Shown one piece after another: positions 19,955-29,350 of a stretch of 30,000 bases of DNA (within the stretch, counting starts at the first letter, position 1; the number at the start of each line of letters is the position of its first letter). The position numbers and the translations under genes were made by a program. Origin of the DNA: Chrysomallon squamiferum (taxonomy: Eukaryota > Mollusca > Gastropoda > Neomphalida > Peltospiridae); assembly GCA_012295275.1 (NCBI GenBank), contig CM022678.1, forward strand, positions 8,084,632-8,114,631. Direction: 5' to 3'. The notes under the pieces are model-generated. The model made no database searches, was not told the origin of the DNA, and worked only from the letters and a program-made list of their open reading frames with translations.

Positions 19955-20120
19955 AACTACTACAACTACTATTGCTGCTGCTGCTGCTCTCGTTGTGCTA
20001 CTACTACAGTAACTACAGCGACTTCTACCACTACCACTACGACTACTACTACATCAACTACTATCAGTACTACTACTGCTTGTACTACCACTACTACTAC
20101 TACTACTACAATTACTGCTA
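19787..20120. repeat. (CTA)n arrays
   Basis: ACT trinucleotide tracts occupy about 19787-19840, 19888-19965 and, with interruptions, 20015-20120, with a (CTG)n patch at about 19974-19987. The words GACTACTACTACATCAACTA occur at 19821-19840 and again at 20041-20060, pointing to a local duplication that includes the flanking array. Confidence 0.93.
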
Positions 20121-20756
20121 CTGATGTTACTATAGCTATTACTAGTATCTGAAAGGATCAGACGGCCGCATTCAGATATATTATTTTATCGTAGCACTTT
20201 GTTTATCAGTCACCCAAAACAGTAAACATAAATAACTGTATGACTTCATCAATTTTTACTTGTCTCATGTGCACTTTAAATAATGAAACAGGTGGAAATG
20301 CCGTGAAATAGTTACCAGTTAATCAATTCATTCACTTGTTGAATTACCTTCTCTTTTCTTTTTATTCCCCAAAATTAAAAATATATTTCTGATTTGTTTT
20401 AACAGTCTTACATAAAGTGATATTACATACCACCACTCCCCCCCCCCCCCCCCGGGATATTATACACTTACGTATAGTGGTCACTTCTGAAATTCTCTAA
20501 ACAACAAGATTTTTGGTTTTTTTTTTTTTGATATAATGTTACAACAGACCATCCTCCAAAATAAAACCCATTTTCACATAAAGTAATAATTTTTATAATT
20601 CTCCACCTTATAAACATTACTCACTTTTACCTAAAAAAAAATATATATCTCACAAAGACAGTAAAGGAAGAAAAGAACAAAGAAAAGACCAAAACACCCT
20701 AAAAAAACAACAACAAACAAAACAAATAAAAGCATGCTACACTATCTGTGTAATAC

Positions 20757-20759
<3 letters not shown>
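20121..20759. other. Unique spacer with a poly-C tract, no gene seen
   Basis: A C run of about 17 bases at 20437-20453 is followed by GGG. Poly-T lies at 20517-20529. The right part (20630-20730) is A-rich. No coding frame or splice pair stands out. Confidence 0.55.
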
Positions 20760-20808
<49 letters not shown>

Positions 20809-20886
20809 GAAAGAATAAGAATAATAATAATAAAATTAATAATAAGAATAATAAAAATAATAATAATATTAATAATAAAAAATAAA

Positions 20887-20944
<58 letters not shown>

Positions 20945-21014
20945 TAACCACAACAACAACTATTAACAATAACAGTAAAAATAATAATAATAATATAACA
21001 ACAATAACAACACT

Positions 21015-21045
<31 letters not shown>

Positions 21046-21070
21046 ACAACAACAACAACAACTGCAACAA
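20760..21070. repeat. (TAA)n/(CAA)n compound array
   Basis: Long TAA runs at about 20761-20810 and 20890-20942, impure stretches with AAG and AAA interruptions, a further TAA run at about 21015-21045 and a (CAA)n right end to about 21078. Reverse frames give Tyr, Leu and Ile runs only. Confidence 0.95.
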
Positions 21071-21260
21071 CAACGACAAAACGACTGCTCACCCACAAAG
21101 AACATTAACATAAAATACAGCCTATGTTAGGACCACCCGCAACTGTTTACTTTTGTGATATCAGAATTAATAATATCTACTCGACTTCCTACTTAACAAA
21201 CACATTACGTAAGAGCAGATATTTCTTCAAACCACCTGCGCGTTATCTTATGTATAGTAA
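21071..21260. other. Short unique segment, no gene seen
   Basis: Mostly AT-rich sequence between microsatellites. A forward frame beginning at 21124 runs into the (TCTG)n repeat and has no recognisable content. Confidence 0.45.
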
Positions 21261-21605
21261 TTATCTGTCTGTCTCTCTGTCTGTCCATCTGTGTGTTTAT
21301 CTGTCTGTCTGTCTATCTATGTGATATTATTTATTTATACCTACGAACCTGTCTGTCTCTCTGTCTGTCTGTATGTCTGTCTTTCTGTCTGTCTGTCTGT
21401 CTCTCTGTCTGTATGTACTTACATATATAGAATGTGTGTATGTGTGTATGTATGTATGCATCTACGTATATATTATGTACGTATATATGTTCGCGCGTAT
21501 ATAAGTATGTATGTATGTATGTATGTATCTATGTATGTATGTATGTATGTATGTATGTATGTATCTATGTATGTATCTATGTATTTATGTATGTGTGTGT
21601 GTATA
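21261..21605. repeat. (TCTG)n then (TATG)n microsatellites
   Basis: CTGT/TCTG tetranucleotides at about 21264-21318 and 21346-21415 are followed by GTAT tetranucleotides at about 21436-21600. Frames give Cys-Leu-Ser-Val and Met-Tyr-Val runs. Confidence 0.94.
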
Positions 21606-21889
21606 AGTAATTAGACTTAATACGCTGCAGTGATCGTATATCTGCACACACTCGTAATGCAACAACTGTCAGCGTAGTTGGAGTATTTTGTAACAACAGG
21701 ACATGACTCCGTGAGCGTCGCGTCACAAACTCAATTACGTGTGAACAAACAAGAGTACAAACAAGCAGGTATAAGATAGCACTGCGGGAGGTGAAATGAT
21801 TCACAGGCATAAAGTGGTGTCTACACTGAGGGCGTGTATTTTTAGTCAGGGATCAACTAAATGATAGATAAGTTTGAGCAGGAGGGAGG
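21606..21889. other. Unique segment, no gene seen
   Basis: Balanced sequence with CpGs. A reverse-strand frame at 21577-21810 has ordinary composition (MPVNHFTSRSAILYLLVC) but no domain I recognise, no donor or acceptor pair that I can defend, and its end is in the TATG repeat. Confidence 0.4.
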
Positions 21890-22099
21890 GAGGGAGGGGA
21901 GAGAGAGAGAGAGAGGGAGGGAGGGAGGGGGAGAGAGAGAGACAGAGAGACAACACAGAGAGAGAGAGAGATTGAGAAAGAAAGAGAACACACACACACA
22001 CACACACACAGAGAGATGTTTTACAGAGAGAGAGAGAACAGAGAGAGACAGAGAGAGAAAGAAAGAGAGAGAGAAAACAGAGAGACAGAGAAAGGGAGA

Positions 22100-22172
<73 letters not shown>

Positions 22173-22200
22173 AGAGCGAAAGAGAGACAGAGAGGGAGTA
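21890..22200. repeat. Purine-rich GGGA/(GA)n compound array
   Basis: GAGG and GGGA units at about 21880-21930, then GAGAGACAGAGA variants, an internal (AC)n at about 21988-22010, and a pure (AG)n at about 22104-22171. It is an almost uninterrupted purine strand of 300 bases. Arg-Glu runs come from it. Confidence 0.95.
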
Positions 22201-22239
22201 ATATTAAATGATGTAGTAACAGTAGTAATAACTGTAGTA

Positions 22240-22243
22240 ATAG

Positions 22244-22310
<67 letters not shown>
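22240..22310. repeat. (TAA)n microsatellite
   Basis: About 68 bases of pure TAA, preceded by GTAGTAATA-type interruptions. Confidence 0.96.
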
Positions 22311-22492
22311 TATAATATCAGATAACAAATACAGAAAAAAATAAAATAAAATAAAAACTATGAATACGTAAATACACTAATAAATAAATATATAAATATT
22401 AATGAAGAAACGAGTAAAAACAATTATACACACAACTAACTATATAACAAAAATAAATCATTAAAAACAAAAAGAAATAGTAAAAACAGTAC

Positions 22493-22561
<69 letters not shown>

Positions 22562-22606
22562 AAGAAGAAGAAGAAGAAGAAAGAAAGAAAGAAAGAAAGA
22601 AAGAAG
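22493..22606. repeat. (TAA)n-(GAA)n-(AAAG)n compound microsatellite
   Basis: TAA (about 22493-22531) passes directly into AGA trinucleotides (about 22532-22579) and then AAAG tetranucleotides (about 22580-22605). The (GAA)n portion is a purine mirror repeat. Confidence 0.95.
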
Positions 22607-22810
22607 ACAAGAACTCTAGCACCGTTGTTGACGTTTCGTGCACCTACGACAACGTCAAACACTTAATTTTGACAACGTTGTCACACGCAGAGGTGTTAAA
22701 ATGATGGATTCCCTCACGTGACTGAACCCACACAACACACGTGTAAATACAGATGTCAGTTAGTGTCACAGAGGTACCCAGGGGTGGGACAAGCTCTAGG
22801 GGAGAGGGAC
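22607..22810. promoter_or_regulatory. Unique intronic island with palindromic ACGT motifs
   Basis: TGACAACGTTGTCA at 22670-22683 is a perfect 14-base palindrome. Nearby are TTGACGT and ACGTCAA arms (about 22628 and 22652), TCACGTGA at 22714-22721 and ACACGTGT at 22737-22744. The island is flanked on both sides by trinucleotide repeats. Regulatory function inside the proposed intron is inference. Confidence 0.35.
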
Positions 22811-22849
22811 TTATTATTATTATTATTATTATTATTGCTGTTTTTATTA

Positions 22850-22890
<41 letters not shown>

Positions 22891-23045
22891 GTTATTATGA
22901 TTATGATTATTATTATTATTATTGTTGTTTTATTATTGTTATTATTATTATTATCATTATTATTGCTGTTATTATTATTATTATTATTGCTGTTTTTATT
23001 ATTATTAATACTATTGTTATTGTATTATTATTATTTTTGTTGTTA

Positions 23046-23076
<31 letters not shown>

Positions 23077-23242
23077 GCTGTTTTTAGTATTGTTATTATT
23101 ATTATTATTATTGCTGTTTTTATTATTGTTATTATTATTATTATTATTTCTATTATTATTATTATTATTTATTATTATTGTTATTGCTATTATAATTATA
23201 ATAATAATAATAATAATTATTATTATTATTATTATTATTTTT
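22811..23242. repeat. (TTA)n array with TGCTGTTTT interruptions
   Basis: ATT trinucleotides extend over about 430 bases. A short interruption of the form TTATTGCTGTTTTTATTATTG recurs several times (near 22834, 22982, 23075 and 23112), which suggests repeated internal duplication of a larger block. Frames give Ile, Leu or Tyr runs. Confidence 0.94.
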
Positions 23243-23304
23243 TTAATTTAATGTGACATTATTTCTTTCTGTCTCTCTTTTATTATTTTATTTCATATTA
23301 TTAA

Positions 23305-23340
23305 TATTCATTCATTCATTCATTCATTCATTCAGTCAGT
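23305..23340. repeat. (CATT)n microsatellite
   Basis: About seven ATTC tetranucleotides, ending in CAGTCAGTGAGT. Confidence 0.9.
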
Positions 23341-23599
23341 GAGTAAGTCGGTCATTCATTGTGTTGTTAAATATTCATTCATACGGTAGTTTTTCAGTAC
23401 TTTATTCTCGTTTTCTAAACTACATACAAAAAGCTTTACCAGACTGAGTCTACGTTATTAAAAGACTGAGTCTATTTACTACCCCTTCAGTTTGCATAAA
23501 CCGAGGTGCATATATTAATTATTATTAAAAAAGAAAAAAATTGAATTAAATCATAAGAAACTTACTAATATATGAAACAACTACACCTCAGAATTAAAT

Positions 23600-23705
23600 T
23601 AATAAATTAAAAATAAATAAATAAACAAACTAACGAACGAACAAATAAACGAATGAACGAACAAACGAACGAAAGAATAAATAAATAAATAAATAAATAA
23701 ATAAA
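23600..23705. repeat. AAAT / AACGA tetra- and pentanucleotide block
   Basis: AATAAATAAA and AACGAACGAACAAA units followed by a pure (AAAT)n at about 23676-23705. It lies 70 bases upstream of the proposed exon at 23776. Confidence 0.9.
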
Positions 23706-23775
23706 CATTGAAGTTGCAATAACGTTATTTTTCTGATTAAAATGAAGTTATTCATTATAAATAATTTAATTTTAG

Positions 23776-23887
23776 GTTCAAAAAGATGAAAGGTGAAAGG
23801 TCAAAGGTTGATCAGATCCAATTAGGATCGGTACAACTGCCGTACATTGTACCCCTTTCGGTACAACAGACCACACAGCCTGATGAT
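23776..23887 (+). CDS. Proposed second coding exon of the unrecognised gene
   Basis: The exon lies between acceptor TTAATTTTAG and strong donor GATGAT|GTAAGT. It is 112 bases and enters in phase 2 from the exon ending at 19545. The first G completes an Arg codon; 37 further codons are open: FKKMKGERSKVDQIQLG, then SVQLPYIVPLSVQQTTQPDD. It leaves in phase 0. Composition is balanced, unlike the repeat-rich flanks. With the first exon it gives 69 residues: a Ser/Thr-containing start, a strongly basic middle (RRKRFKKMKGERSK) and a more neutral end. I cannot name the protein. The agreement of phase, two good donors and non-repetitive sequence makes chance less likely, but there is no homology evidence. 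Confidence 0.5.
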
Positions 23888-24086
23888 GTAAGTGTTTACT
23901 GTTTTTCCCAATCTGACCACTGATGTTTAACTGGCATATCTAAGTTTATGTGTGTGTGTTTTTTTCTACGTTTTAATTATTTTTTTTTACTAGTTTATTC
24001 TTTCTTTTATACATTATTTTGTTTTTATTAAAATTAGTCTGTTGTTGTTGTCGTTGTTATTACCATTATAATCATCATTGCTATTG

Positions 24087-24154
<68 letters not shown>

Positions 24155-24290
24155 ATTATGTTCATTCTTTTGTTATTATTATTTTGTATTTTTTTTTTTT
24201 TTTGATTCATTATTTCTTATATTTATACTTATACCAAAATCTGAATATTTATCAATTTAATCTACAAAGTCTTGAAAAATATACACGGTA
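23888..24290. other. Intron-like DNA with a (TTA)n tract
   Basis: AT-rich sequence with GTT/ATT trinucleotides and pure (TTA)n at about 24093-24151, then poly-T at 24190-24203. No exon seen. Confidence 0.6.
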
Positions 24291-24361
24291 ATATTCTTAT
24301 TTCACTCGTACCTCTGATCCTCCATCCCAGGGTAATCCCTCCCTTCTCATTTATGATAATA

Positions 24362-24382
24362 CTAGATCTGCCACTGAAGTTA

Positions 24383-24441
<59 letters not shown>
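24362..24441. repeat. Possible element end next to an (AAT)n microsatellite
   Basis: The reverse strand reads CAGTGGCAGATCTAG from 24376 to 24362, related to the GGCGGATCTAG word at 11738. It is followed on the + strand by (AAT)n at about 24385-24441. The microsatellite at the edge could have grown from an insertion site. Confidence 0.4.
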
Positions 24442-24445
<4 letters not shown>

Positions 24446-25010
24446 GATGTAGATAACATCTTTTTAGAGAAAGTTATGACATTTCGAGTGTTTTAAGAAC
24501 AAACAAATAAAACGAAGTTTGTCAGTTTGAGATGCGTAAACGCTTTTTATGAAACGGTAGTTTTATTTTAATGACGTAAGAATGAAACATTGTGAAGCAG
24601 AAGGCGCCACTGTGTATTTTTGATGAAAGAAAATGAATGTGTTATGTATGACGCTTTCTTGGTAACGACTGTAACGAGACAACCGTAATAGAAAAGACGT
24701 CACCATGGTAACAGAAGTGTCACTTTGTTAATAAACACAGGATCGTCTTTCATGTTTCCATAGTAACAGAGACGCCACATTGATTATTAATTTCGGTTTC
24801 GCATTATAAACAATGTTTTGTTTATTTTCATCCATTACATAAGTTTAATATGGCAATGATACATAGGAAATTATCATGTTTTTTTTTGTTTTTTGTTTCA
24901 GTATTTTTAGTAAAAGTGTTTTTAATTTAGCTATTACTTTTTAAATTAAGATAGTGTGATATCAAGACTGAAATTTTGTAATATTTAGATTGCTGAATTG
25001 GTTTGAATAT
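24442..25010. other. Unique intronic segment with two X-box-like sites
   Basis: GTCACCATGGTAAC at 24699-24712 and GTTTCCATAGTAAC at 24754-24767 lie 55 bases apart. Several GTAAC words surround them (24661-24685), and TGACGT occurs at about 24572. No exon is supported. Confidence 0.5.
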
Positions 25011-25255
25011 AGAAATAATTCTCTCTCTCGTTTCGTTTTTTCTTTCTCTTTCTGTAATCGATTCTTTCCTTTTTTTTTTTTTTTTTTTATCCCTGTGTCT
25101 CTTTCTCTTTCATATTTCGTTTTTTTTTCTCTCTCTCTCTGTTTCTTTATTTTCTTTCATTTTATCTTTTTTACTTGTCTCCCCTTGACATCCTCACTCA
25201 CCCTCCAACATACACGTCCCTCCTCTGTCGTACACACTCACCCCACCACCCACCG

Positions 25256-25288
<33 letters not shown>

Positions 25289-25300
25289 ATTCCTCACCTT
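25011..25300. repeat. Pyrimidine-rich stretch with CA tract
   Basis: TTTCTCT-type sequence with poly-T at about 25069-25088 runs to about 25190, followed by CACCC-rich sequence and a pure (CA)n at about 25257-25287. The 153-codon forward frame at 24990-25451 across it is Phe/Ser/Leu- and Thr/His-rich and is judged an artefact. Confidence 0.85.
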
Positions 25301-25680
25301 GTCACACACGCTCTCGCATTTACTCACATTAACAACCGCTTTGTTCTCTGGCTATGTAACCGTTAATTCTTTCCGCCAGTTTTTCTCTAATTTCACGAAC
25401 TATATTGTTCGGCCGCTCGTACGGATTAACGGAATTAGCGGAGTGACGTAACAGTCGTCAGACACCCCCCCACACACGCCACGCCAACCCACCCGCCAAC
25501 TAGAAACTCCACTTTACTTTGTGGTCAGCTTTTAAGAAAGCAAGCGTAAATTACTGAACTGGTCAGTGGTCAGTGTTATTTCATGGACTAGGTTATTCCG
25601 CAGAAGTGATACATTTTTTTAAAAATATATTTTATATTTGTGACGACTTTTGTCCTCGTAAGAACTTGGGGAAAAAACCG
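25301..25680. other. Unique segment, no gene called
   Basis: Balanced sequence with CpGs and a C-run at about 25464-25470. An acceptor-like TTCCGCCAG at 25379 opens a short frame (FSNFTNYIVRPLVRIN) that meets TAA at 25448 without a good donor, so it is not called as an exon. Confidence 0.45.

Positions 25681-25717
<37 letters not shown>
25681..25717. repeat. Poly-A tract
   Basis: An A homopolymer of about 37 bases. No upstream retroposed body is recognised. Confidence 0.95.
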
Positions 25718-25718
<1 letters not shown>

Positions 25719-25857
25719 AACCGAAAACAAACGAAAAATACCGAGTATAATTTGTTATCGTGGATACGTTTGATTTATCTCATGTTTTAATGATGGTCCT
25801 TCATCATGGAACTTCGCAGGTTTGTCTTCTGTTTTTACTTCTTATATTTGTTATAAC

Positions 25858-26250
25858 TGTTGTTGTTATTATTATTATTATTACTACATTATCATTGTTA
25901 TTGTTATTTTTGTAGTTGCTGTTATCATTGCTATCATATTACTGCTGTTATTGTTATTATTATTGTTATTATTTTTCTTATTGTTGTTACTAATATTATT
26001 ATTATTATAACTGTTATTGTTATGATTGTTATTATTATTATCATCATCATCATTATTATTGTTGTTTTAGTAGTTACTATTATTATTATTGTTATTATAT
26101 TATTGCTATTATTATTATTATTTTATTTACTACTTTTATTACAGTATTAATATTGTTACTACTATTATCACTATCTCACCTACTTCTATACTTCTACTAC
26201 TAACTAATGCTACTACTACTACTACTACCTCTAGTACAAATAATAACAAT
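25858..26250. repeat. TTA/GTT trinucleotide array with (CTA) right end
   Basis: Impure TTA, GTT and ATC trinucleotides run over about 390 bases, ending in ACTACTACT sequence near 26210-26228. Frames give Leu, Ile, Val or Thr runs only. Confidence 0.92.
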
Positions 26251-26640
26251 ATACTAATTGAAATAATAAAAGCAGAAAATATATTTCATGCTTTTTGTTT
26301 ATTTAAAACAAATACATCATTATTATTATTCATGCTTTTCAATGATCATGGGTTCAAATCTTTTGAACATTTTTTTTTTTTTTTTTTTAAACCAAGTTGG
26401 AAATAAGCAGCTTTACTTTATTATTTGGGTTATATCTGGAAATAAAAACCTTGTGAAACATAAAAATAAAATAAAAGTTTGTGAAATACGAGTAATGACC
26501 TCACGAAGTTTAATACAAGCAGTATGTCACAGAAAGAAAGGATACTGTTAAGTTTTATGGTCGTTGTAAGTGTTTTATTTATAATTTATAATTCTAAAAT
26601 AAAAAGGGAGGAGATGTATTTTTTTAATTTTTTTTTATTT
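26251..26640. other. AT-rich unique segment, no gene seen
   Basis: A poly-T at 26371-26388 is the only notable feature. Short forward frames at 26288-26551 lack recognisable motifs. Confidence 0.55.
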
Positions 26641-26656
26641 CAAATATTAAGATTAC

Positions 26657-26995
26657 AAAAAAAAAAAAAAAAAAAAAAACAAAACAAATAATAACAACAT
26701 TTTGTTGTAATTTAGTAAATAATTACTAAATACAATTACAAGAACTACTACCACTACTACTAGAAGCTGTAACAATAATAATTACAATTATAATAATAAT
26801 AACAGTAAACAAACAACTATAATAGTAATAATTTTAGTAATTATAGCAACAACAGATGCAATAATAATGATAATAATATCAACAAAAAATAACAGTAATA
26901 ATAATAATAGTAATATTAATAATTATACTACTACTGCCACTAATAACAACAACACAACAGCAACAACAACAATAATAATAATAACAATACATTGA
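26657..26995. repeat. Poly-A then AAT/AAC trinucleotide array
   Basis: Poly-A at about 26657-26679, then impure ATA, AAC and ACT trinucleotides to about 26992. Strongly degenerate, so probably old. Confidence 0.85.
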
Positions 26996-26999
26996 TCAG

Positions 27000-27425
27000 G
27001 TGACTCTGTAACTGAATGAATAAATCATTGAAATAAAAAACTAACTAAATGATTTTTGATCCAAGTTAAAAAAACAAAACTCTTCACATGATTATCCTAA
27101 CCATCGCCTTCGAAAACTCAGTTCTAAAAACTGGACCACAACCACTTCAGTTACAACGTCTGTGAAATTGTTCTACCTTTGTACTATTAATCCACACTGG
27201 CTATACAAATATATATATATATATACATATATACACATACATACATACATATATATTATACACACACCCTAATCCATAATAATCCCATCTGGGTTGCTAA
27301 TCCCAAATTTGTTTCTAATGAAACATTTTCGCTCACCAGCGAACTGACGTACAATTTTATACTGTGCCATTTTACTTGGACTGAACTTTTTATTGTTAAA
27401 AACTATGACAACGACAAATTGACAG
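27000..27425. other. Unique segment with a (TA)n/TACA tract
   Basis: A (TA)n and CATA tract lies at about 27209-27265. A + strand frame without a Met stays open from 27191 to the TAA at 27461, and its last part (ELTYNFILCHFTWTELF) looks protein-like, but it passes through the TA repeat. See the candidate exon at 27426. Confidence 0.45.
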
Positions 27426-27459
27426 GACTGCCATGTCCAATCCATACTTTGTCAGAAAG
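27426..27459 (+). CDS. Weak candidate third exon of the unrecognised gene
   Basis: Acceptor AAATTGACAG at 27425 and donor AGAAAG|GTAAGG bound 34 bases. In phase 0, as required after the exon ending at 23887, they read DCHVQSILCQK plus one base. An alternative acceptor TCGCTCACCAG at 27339 would give a longer exon read ELTYNFILCH...TLSE in phase 2, which does not fit the preceding exon directly. The donor is good, but the acceptor lacks an adjacent pyrimidine tract. Treat as a candidate only. Confidence 0.2.
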
Positions 27460-27937
27460 GTAAGGAATGTGTATTTATTTAATAAGGTTTTTTTTTTAGG
27501 ATTTTCTTTCTCACCTGTGTAGAGTTTCCCTGGCTCTCTCCCCCCCCACCCCTCAGGGTGTATTTATATGTTTAGGTAACTTGTATACTTAACTTTGTGT
27601 GTAGGCAGGAGAAAGCTAAGTAAATAAATAACAAGAACATTTTTGTGTTTTGTGTGTGTGTGTGTGTTTATATATCTGTGTGTTTGTGTATGTATTTCTA
27701 ATTTTATATGTGTGTATGTAGTATGTAGGTTTCATGTATATGTGTGTATATTGTTTGGTGCATGTGAATATCTGTTAGTTTGTGTGTCTGTATGTGTGTG
27801 TGTGTATGAATGTGTGTTTTTTATATATTCATGTAGTTAGATATATGTGAATCAGTGTGTGTATTTTTCTATTTCTGTGTAATATTATTATATTACAAAG
27901 AAGAAAATGGAAAATAATTGTGTCTATCCACATTTAA

Positions 27938-27940
<3 letters not shown>
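27460..27940. other. Intron-like DNA with TG-rich stretch
   Basis: Poly-T and a C-run (27541-27553) are followed by TG and TATG-rich sequence at about 27640-27870. No exon seen. Confidence 0.6.

Positions 27941-27941
<1 letters not shown>

Positions 27942-28014
<73 letters not shown>
27942..28014. repeat. (TC)n microsatellite
   Basis: About 73 bases of uninterrupted TC. On the minus strand it lies downstream of the SINE-like head at 28060-28125. Confidence 0.97.
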
Positions 28015-28018
<4 letters not shown>

Positions 28019-28125
28019 CTTGGTATGTGTTTGCTTCAATAAAATCTGAATAACTGTAAAACAGTCTGAATATATGTCCAACTGAGTGATCTAACCACTG
28101 AGCTACACAGACTGGGGTGGCCACA
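28015..28125 (-). mobile_element. Decayed tRNA-derived SINE-like head
   Basis: Read on the minus strand, TAGCTCAGTGG at 28105-28095 is an exact fit to the RNA polymerase III A-box (TRGCNNAGYNGG). It is followed by TTAGATCACTCAGTTGG, as in the D-arm and anticodon-arm part of many tRNAs and tRNA-derived SINEs. No intact B-box (GGTTCGANTCC) follows, so it is a truncated or mutated copy rather than a tRNA gene. It is followed by AT-rich sequence and then the (GA)n tract at 28014-27942, which may have grown from the tail. Confidence 0.5.
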
Positions 28126-28254
28126 CCTAGCAACAAGCTGTACGTTATCAACGTTAAATAACAATCAATCATTGATCTTTGCTTTCTGAGTTTTAAACAA
28201 AATGGCTTTGTTCTGGCACGACTGCAAAAAAACACAGTGCAGTTGTTTTCATAC

Positions 28255-28289
<35 letters not shown>

Positions 28290-29250
28290 CATGAAATACT
28301 GAGTATGTGAACACAAATATCTCATTAAAAACTCATTATATTCAGTTCACTAAAATTGTTTTATTTGTAGAGATACAAAGAGAGAGAGAGAGAAGTTCAT
28401 TGTTCACAATTTGTTTTACATTATATAAACTATTGATTAACCATTCATTATTTTCTGTGGAGGAAACAAAACCTACATTTTTTTTAATGTCTTTTATTAA
28501 AAAAAACTGTGTAAAAATAGTTTTATTTAAAAAAAAAAAAGTTTTGTTTTTGTCAAATGATGTAGATCATGCTTGTTTTTTAGGGATTTGTTTTGGTATT
28601 AATTTGTTGTCTGTGATCACAAAAAACAAAGTGAAATCATTAATGGATGTAGCTTTTTTTTGTCTTCATCTAATTTCAGCGTTGATTTATTTTCTGAACT
28701 AATTTTTGCTGAACTTGAAGAACCTGCTCATCATTTAGATGTGTTTTTATTTTTCAAATATTTTAGATTAATTTTTTCAGAACTAATTTGCCTGTGTTTT
28801 GAAAATCAAAACAAAACATCACTTCTTTCTTTATTTAAATAAATAAATAAAAAACATTTCAGCTTGGATGTTTTTTATTTTGAGTTAATCATCCTGAATT
28901 TCAGAAACAGAAATTTAAAATTAGTTGGATTATATTTTTCTTTTTTTCTAAATATTTTTTTTTTTTTTTTTTAGATCATTTACGTACATTTTTAAATAAA
29001 AATACAGACTTTTAAAAAACATATGTATTATTCAGTTTTAATATTTCAGTTTTGTGTATTACATTTTTATTAGTTAATTTGCTTGAATTAAAGAAGGGAA
29101 AAAACTAACTTTTTCTTTCTGAATGATAGAAATATTTGTAAAATTATTTTACTGAATTTGAGAAAGAAAATCAAAGTTTAATCATTTACTGTTTTTTTAA
29201 TGTTTTAAAAGAAATTTAATTTTTAACAGCTAAACAATTTAAATACAGAC
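28126..29250. other. AT-rich intron-like DNA, no gene called
   Basis: Contains (GT)n at about 28257-28285, a short (AG)n at 28380-28393, poly-A at 28529-28540, poly-T at 28954-28972 and long T-rich stretches. An open frame at 28660-28842 after an acceptor-like TAATTTCAG (28679) reads SVDLFSELIFAELEEP, but it lacks a donor and is T-rich, so it is only noted. Confidence 0.5.
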
Positions 29251-29350
29251 AGACAAATACACATACACACACATACACACACATAAACATACATAGATAT
29301 ACATGTATATTTATATATATAAATATATACACACACACACACACAATTTA
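29251..29350. repeat. CA/CATA and TA microsatellite
   Basis: ACACATACACAC blocks at about 29260-29300, TATA and ATAT at 29305-29330, and a short pure (CA)n at about 29329-29344. Confidence 0.92.

Larger units (their letters stand above)
19546..23775 (+). other. Proposed 4.2-kb phase-2 intron of the second gene
   Basis: It is bounded by GTAAGA and TTAATTTTAG. It is packed with repeats: TTTTATTTTAATTTTG units, (CTA)n, a poly-C tract, (TAA)n, (TCTG)n, (TATG)n, (GA)n, (AGA)n, (TTA)n, (CATT)n and (AAAT)n. Unique islands lie at about 20150-20430, 20460-20760, 21100-21260, 21610-21880, 22605-22810 and 23340-23590, and none shows a convincing additional exon. Confidence 0.45.

Noticed and set aside
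21846-22328. 160-codon Tyr then Ser-Leu frame on the minus strand
   Set aside because: Made entirely of (TAA)n and (GA)n repeat complements.
22753-23256. 167-codon Ile/Leu/Tyr frame resembling a membrane protein
   Set aside because: The hydrophobic run is the (TTA)n array; no codon diversity.
24343-24395. Terminal exon reading GNPSLLIYDNTRSATEVK after ATCCCAG
   Set aside because: The sequence contains the CAGTGGCAGATCTAG element-like word and its stop lies in the (AAT)n repeat, so it looks like transposon sequence.
25370-25450. Exon-like frame FSNFTNYIVRPLVRIN after CCGCCAG
   Set aside because: It ends in TAA without a consensus donor, and the acceptor frame is not supported by a joining exon.
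28060-28125. Intact tRNA gene on the minus strand
   Set aside because: The A-box is perfect, but there is no B-box, no acceptor stem pairing and no T-arm, so a SINE-like remnant fits better.
28660-28842. Frame SVDLFSELIFAELEEP after an acceptor-like TTTCAG
   Set aside because: T-rich region, no donor before the stop, and no phase-compatible exon with good support upstream.
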